A stretch of 64,000 nucleotides of DNA from Bacillota bacterium (GTDB lineage Bacteria; Bacillota; Sulfobacillia; Sulfobacillales; Sulfobacillaceae), in contig JAPNUO010000001.1 of the NCBI GenBank assembly GCA_026627065.1, positions 700,749 to 764,748 on the forward strand. The letters run 5' to 3'. This document shows, one piece after another, positions 61,039 through 64,000 of this stretch (position 1 is its first letter; each line of letters begins with the position of its first letter). The notes beneath the pieces are model-generated. The model was not told the origin of the DNA, did no database searches, and saw nothing but the letters and a program-made list of their open reading frames with translations. The translations under genes and the position numbers were made by a program.

Positions 61039-62555
61039 CGCGTTTCCCTTCCCTGCACGGTCCGTCCCAGCATGGCGTGTCCCAACGTGCTGGTGGTCAG
61101 CTCATGATCAGTAAATTCCTCCACAATCCGCCCTTCGAACATCACCGCCACCCGGTGGCACAATTCAATGAGCTCATCGTTATCAGACGAATACACCAAC
61201 GTACCGCCTTCGCGATGTGCCCGAATCAGCTGATGAATCGCGCGCCGGCTATGAATGTCAACCCCTAAGGTCGGATCGTCCAACACCACAAACGTAAACG
61301 GATTGAGCAAGAGCCGCCCAAAAATGACGCGCTGCTGATTCCCCCCTGACAGCGTCTCGATGCGCTGCTCAGGATGGCCCTGAATATGCAGGCGTTCTAA
61401 AATTTCCCGAGTTTGCCGCGTAATTCTGGACAGGGAAATCCATGAAAACATCCCTTGCATCGCATAAGCCTGGGCAAACAGATTATCTGTCAGGCTCCGT
61501 CGGTAGAAAACTCCGCGGTGTGCCCGATCTCCCGACACATAGCCGACCGTCCGCGCTATCTCCCGCTGCGAGACACGGGGGACAATCGTTCGGCGGCCTC
61601 CCTCGCTCTCACCCTCAGCGCGGCGATGGATGCGAATTTCCCCCTTTTTGGGGTGATCAAAGAGGGCGGCCAAGGATAACAGCTCGTCTTGCCCTTGTCC
61701 CTGAAGGCCGCTCACTCCGACCACTTCCTGCCGGCGCACAGCAAGGGTCACGTCGCTCACCCGGTGCCGCCCGCTGACCTGGACAAGTTCCGCCACATGG
61801 GGCTCGCCTACTGGAGGGGCAGTTCCGGCATGGTCCATAGACCCGCTGCCTTCAGCTTCGCCGACAATGAGCTCGGCCAGTCTGGTGCGCGAGAGTTCGG
61901 TCACTGGATGCTCAGACACGGTGCGGCCATCCCTCATGACGGTCACTCTGTCGCAATACTGAAGCACCTCCGACAGCCGATGAGTCACCACCAGGACTGC
62001 CACCGGGCGCCTAGACATTTGTTCCCGAACCCTGCCAAAGAGGCAGTCAACCTGCTCCTGGTCCAACGCCGCCGTGATTTCATCCAGAATTAAGACCTGT
62101 GGATTCTGCGCCAGTGCTTTCACAAATTCCAAAACCATGCGGTGGTTCACGGTCAGCGTTTCCACCGGAGCCCAGACATCAAACCGGGCCCCCAGCCCGT
62201 CAAGGGCTTCGTCAAGCCACCTGGCCACGACCTTGGCAGGCTGTCTAGTCGCCAGCGCACAGTTTTCGACGCTGGAAAGTGTAGGAATCAAGCTAAAGTC
62301 TTGAAATGCCGTCGCAATGCCATGCCGCCTGGCGTCTCGCGGGCTGGCCACATTGATCACCGCACCATTCCATCGGATACTGCCGCGGTCGGGCCGCACC
62401 ACTCCTGACAACACCTTGATTACCGTACTTTTTCCCGACCCGTTGGCTCCCACCAGCGCATGAATTTCCCCTGGCGTTAGCGCCAGGCTCGCATCTTGAA
62501 CGGCAACCACAGCGCCGTATGTCTTGGCCAGATTCCTGACTTCCAGCATACGCAT
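61035..62555 (-). CDS. ABC importer ATPase, two fused nucleotide-binding domains
   Basis: The 506-aa RbsA-type ATPase has two halves. NBD1 has an intact Walker A (VGANGSGKSTVIKVLSG) and a Walker B with DEIT instead of DEPT, and its signature is degenerate (LTVNHRMV). NBD2 has a degenerate Walker A (LQGQGQDELL), an intact signature (LSGGNQQRVIFG), and a Walker B ending LDDPT, with Asp at the catalytic-Glu position. One ATP site (Walker A1 with signature 2) therefore looks active, the other not. This asymmetry is normal for the class. It overlaps the permease gene by 4 bases. Confidence 0.93.
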   Translation of the reverse strand: MRMLEVRNLAKTYGAVVAVQDASLALTPGEIHALVGANGSGKSTVIKVLSGVVRPDRGSIRWNGAVINVASPRDARRHGIATAFQDFSLIPTLSSVENCALATRQPAKVVARWLDEALDGLGARFDVWAPVETLTVNHRMVLEFVKALAQNPQVLILDEITAALDQEQVDCLFGRVREQMSRRPVAVLVVTHRLSEVLQYCDRVTVMRDGRTVSEHPVTELSRTRLAELIVGEAEGSGSMDHAGTAPPVGEPHVAELVQVSGRHRVSDVTLAVRRQEVVGVSGLQGQGQDELLSLAALFDHPKKGEIRIHRRAEGESEGGRRTIVPRVSQREIARTVGYVSGDRAHRGVFYRRSLTDNLFAQAYAMQGMFSWISLSRITRQTREILERLHIQGHPEQRIETLSGGNQQRVIFGRLLLNPFTFVVLDDPTLGVDIHSRRAIHQLIRAHREGGTLVYSSDNDELIELCHRVAVMFEGRIVEEFTDHELTTSTLGHAMLGRTVQGRETR

Positions 62556-62579
62556 CCCTCCCGCCTGGATGAGTTCGAA

Positions 62580-62618
62580 AGCGGGCTGCTGTGCGACATT
62601 CTGCGACAGCAGCCCGCT
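62580..62618 (-). promoter_or_regulatory. Intercistronic hairpin between binding protein and ATPase genes
   Basis: AGCGGGCTGCTGT pairs with ACAGCAGCCCGCT, a perfect 13-bp stem with a 13-base loop. No T run follows, so it is not a clear terminator. Such hairpins behind binding-protein genes stabilise the upstream mRNA and reduce downstream expression, giving excess binding protein. Confidence 0.7.
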
Positions 62619-62640
62619 CTGCCGTCAGGCCAGCAAAACG

Positions 62641-63759
62641 TCAGTGTCCGACAAAGTAACTGTTCACTTGACTGGTGGAAAGCACGAAATCCAGGTAATA
62701 GCTGTTCGGGCGCGACGCATACTGCTTTAGAACCTTCGCCAAATTGGCCTGCGTCACCACTAACGTGGGCTCAACGTACACCGCATTTTTCTCGCTCGGA
62801 TCCAATTCGTTCGGTTGCCACGCACTGGGCTTAATCTTCCATCCTTCGAGCAGGCGCACAGCCACCAAGAGCCCATCGGCCGCGTCCCCCGGTGGGTTGG
62901 CCACGGCAATCGACTGAAATCCGGTTTTCTTTGCGAGTTGCGCCCACACCCGCAGGTACTGCACATTGTCGTCGGTGGCGAGAACCGGAATGGCGCGATG
63001 TGCCGCCTCAAAAGCGTCAATGGTGCCCACGCCGCAGCCGTCTTGAGTCCAGACGCCGTTGATGGTGGGGTAACTTGAGAGCACGCTGGATACCGCTTGC
63101 TGGGCGTCGGCCTCTACCCAGTCGCAGTTCACTTGCTGGAGCAAGTGAATGTGCGGGTAATGCTTGAGCAGCTGCTGCACAGTATCCCAACGAATGGTGT
63201 TGGTTGATTGTCCCGCCAGGCCATTCACCACCAAAAGGTTGCCCTTGTCATGCATGTGCTGAAAGACCCAAAGCGCGGACTTTTTGGTCCATTCCACTTG
63301 ATTGAACTGCACGTTCACGGCACCAGGCGTGTCCACTCCGCCGGCCGCACCAATCACCACAATGCCTTTGGCGATGGCTTCCTTCAGCACCGGCGTCAAT
63401 GCCGTGGGGGACAGCGCCTGCAACACAATCGCGTTCACTCCACTGCTGATCAAATCCTGGATCTGGCTAATCTGGGTAGAGAGGCTGTTGTCGGCGTTTT
63501 CTACAATCACGCGCTTGATAATGCCGGCTTTTTCATAGGGCACCGCCGCCTGTTGAAAGTCTTGCTGGGCCTGGGCGTTCCAGGTGTTGCCGGTGACGCC
63601 GTTGTCGAACGCAATGACCAATCCGTGCTTCGGGTATTGTTTTGCCGGAAACGCCGCTTGAGGTCGAGCGGTCGCACTTGCCGCCCCCGCCAGTGCAAAG
63701 CTGGCCACCACGCTGAGCCCGGCCATCAGAACGCGGCGAATGTTCGCGCGAATTTTCAT
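62641..63759 (-). CDS. ABC importer substrate-binding protein (type 1 periplasmic fold)
   Basis: The 372-aa protein starts with a signal peptide (MKIRANIRRVLMAGLSVVAS, then FALAGAASATARPQAAF). It has no lipobox Cys, unusual for a Firmicute binding protein. The fold is that of ribose-type binding proteins: KHGLVIAFDNGVTGNTWN, LISSGVNAIVLQALSPTALT, VVIGAAGGVDTPGAV, and VWTQDGCGVGTIDAF. ATG 63759 is preferred because GGGAGG is 9 bases upstream; ATG 63768 abuts it. It leads the operon. The ligand is unknown; a sugar or sugar-like compound is likely. Confidence 0.85.
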   Translation of the reverse strand: MKIRANIRRVLMAGLSVVASFALAGAASATARPQAAFPAKQYPKHGLVIAFDNGVTGNTWNAQAQQDFQQAAVPYEKAGIIKRVIVENADNSLSTQISQIQDLISSGVNAIVLQALSPTALTPVLKEAIAKGIVVIGAAGGVDTPGAVNVQFNQVEWTKKSALWVFQHMHDKGNLLVVNGLAGQSTNTIRWDTVQQLLKHYPHIHLLQQVNCDWVEADAQQAVSSVLSSYPTINGVWTQDGCGVGTIDAFEAAHRAIPVLATDDNVQYLRVWAQLAKKTGFQSIAVANPPGDAADGLLVAVRLLEGWKIKPSAWQPNELDPSEKNAVYVEPTLVVTQANLAKVLKQYASRPNSYYLDFVLSTSQVNSYFVGH

Positions 63760-63800
63760 GGATTGCATCCTCCCTCGTATAAAAAGAATTAGCCCATTTG

Positions 63801-63878
63801 CCTAAGACCCAGGTCTTGGGGCTTGCCGCGACGCGGCAAGCGGCTGTCTGCATCGGCAAAGATCTGGCTTGCCAGATC
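63801..63878. promoter_or_regulatory. Three successive inverted repeats ahead of the importer operon
   Basis: Within 78 bases lie three near-perfect dyads: AAGACC-CA-GGTCTT (63804-63817, extended by weaker pairs to 63801-63820); a 9-bp stem GCTTGCCGC with GCGGCAAGC around GAC (63821-63841); and GATCTGGC-TT-GCCAGATC (63861-63878). The nearest is about 40 bases upstream of the binding-protein ATG. They could be operators for a repressor, or stems of a leader RNA. No T run follows in the operon direction. Confidence 0.5.
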
Positions 63879-64000
63879 GGGTTTCGTCGGCGATGCTCGA
63901 AGCACATCGGGACGATTCAAGGCTGTTTTCCTCCTGCCGCAGCGACGGCTTTCGAAGTCTGTGAGTCGGCGACGCCGCTTCGTGACAGCTAACGCGCGGG
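63879..64000. other. Window-end non-coding DNA
   Basis: The last 122 bases hold no supported gene. They probably contain the importer promoter, but no clean -35/-10 pair was found. Confidence 0.4.

Noticed and set aside
1..64000. tRNA, rRNA or CRISPR array
   Set aside because: No T-arm-like GTTCRANNC with matching acceptor stems, no rRNA signature and no spaced direct repeats were seen.

Overview
The window is chromosomal DNA of a GC-rich, endospore-forming Firmicute, most likely Sulfobacillus or a close relative. This is inferred from gene content, not from a marker-gene search. Evidence for a spore former: two alpha/beta-type small acid-soluble spore proteins (SASPs), a prkA-yhbH-spoVR operon, a YIEGIA gene with its small partner, YqhV, a sporulation-type polysaccharide deacetylase, and ComA/ComB, the pair that makes sulfolactate in Bacillus spores. 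The order fapR, rpmF, ylbN, [ylbL, ylbK], coaD, rsmD follows the ylb region of Bacillus, and the pyr operon has Bacillus order with a PyrR attenuator. Most genes lie on the minus strand in tightly overlapping operons. No tRNA, rRNA or CRISPR array was found.

Region by region. 1-1.35 kb: fapR (cut by the window edge), rpmF and ylbN. 1.4-9.2 kb: an accessory island with an ISL3-type element whose transposase carries two stop codons, a VapBC pair whose toxin is frameshifted, and a Russian-doll nest in which an IS1634-type element sits inside an IS4-type element, itself inside a hairpin resembling an IS200/IS605 end. It also holds a lipoprotein gene and about 0.87 kb of GC-rich, strongly structured non-coding DNA. 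9.2-21.4 kb: an unknown gene; a Gln/Ser-rich coiled-coil gene with iadA and an aarF-type kinase, behind a promoter that looks forespore-specific; ylbL, ylbK, a membrane protein, a coiled-coil protein, coaD, rsmD, a deacetylase, yqhV, a DUF441 protein, comB and comA. 21.5-32.8 kb: an MFS transporter, a SASP, spoVR-yhbH-prkA, corA, the YIEGIA pair, a nitroreductase, a membrane-anchored metallopeptidase and a methyltransferase. 32.8-41.2 kb: MFS transporter, dnaE, typA, murD and an aspartate aminotransferase, apparently one minus-strand transcription unit. 41.2-48.5 kb: a second SASP, a Ca2+/cation antiporter, trmL, a decayed tnpB, a D-amino-acid aminotransferase, a DUF2007 protein, an EmrB-type exporter and rqcH. 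48.5-58.75 kb: the pyrimidine operon pyrR-B-C-carA-carB-pyrK-D-F-E with promoter and attenuator. 59.0-63.8 kb: a four-gene ribose-type ABC importer with unusual inverted repeats upstream.

How it fits together. De novo UMP synthesis is complete here and feeds back through PyrR. FapR and CoaD touch lipid and CoA synthesis; RpmF, RsmD, TrmL, TypA and RqcH serve ribosome function and quality control. The remaining theme is sporulation: DNA protection (SASPs), small-molecule loading (ComA/ComB), signalling (PrkA/YhbH/SpoVR) and possible protein-damage clearance (IadA). Two genes share the candidate promoter pattern GCGTAA-N16-SATACTA and a third has a perfect CATACTA -10 box, suggesting co-expression late in sporulation. 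The most intriguing unexplained items are the Gln/Ser-rich-iadA-aarF operon, the structured region near 8.9-9.1 kb, the 23-base block that supplies the stop codon of two unrelated genes, and the three back-to-back inverted repeats ahead of the ABC importer.
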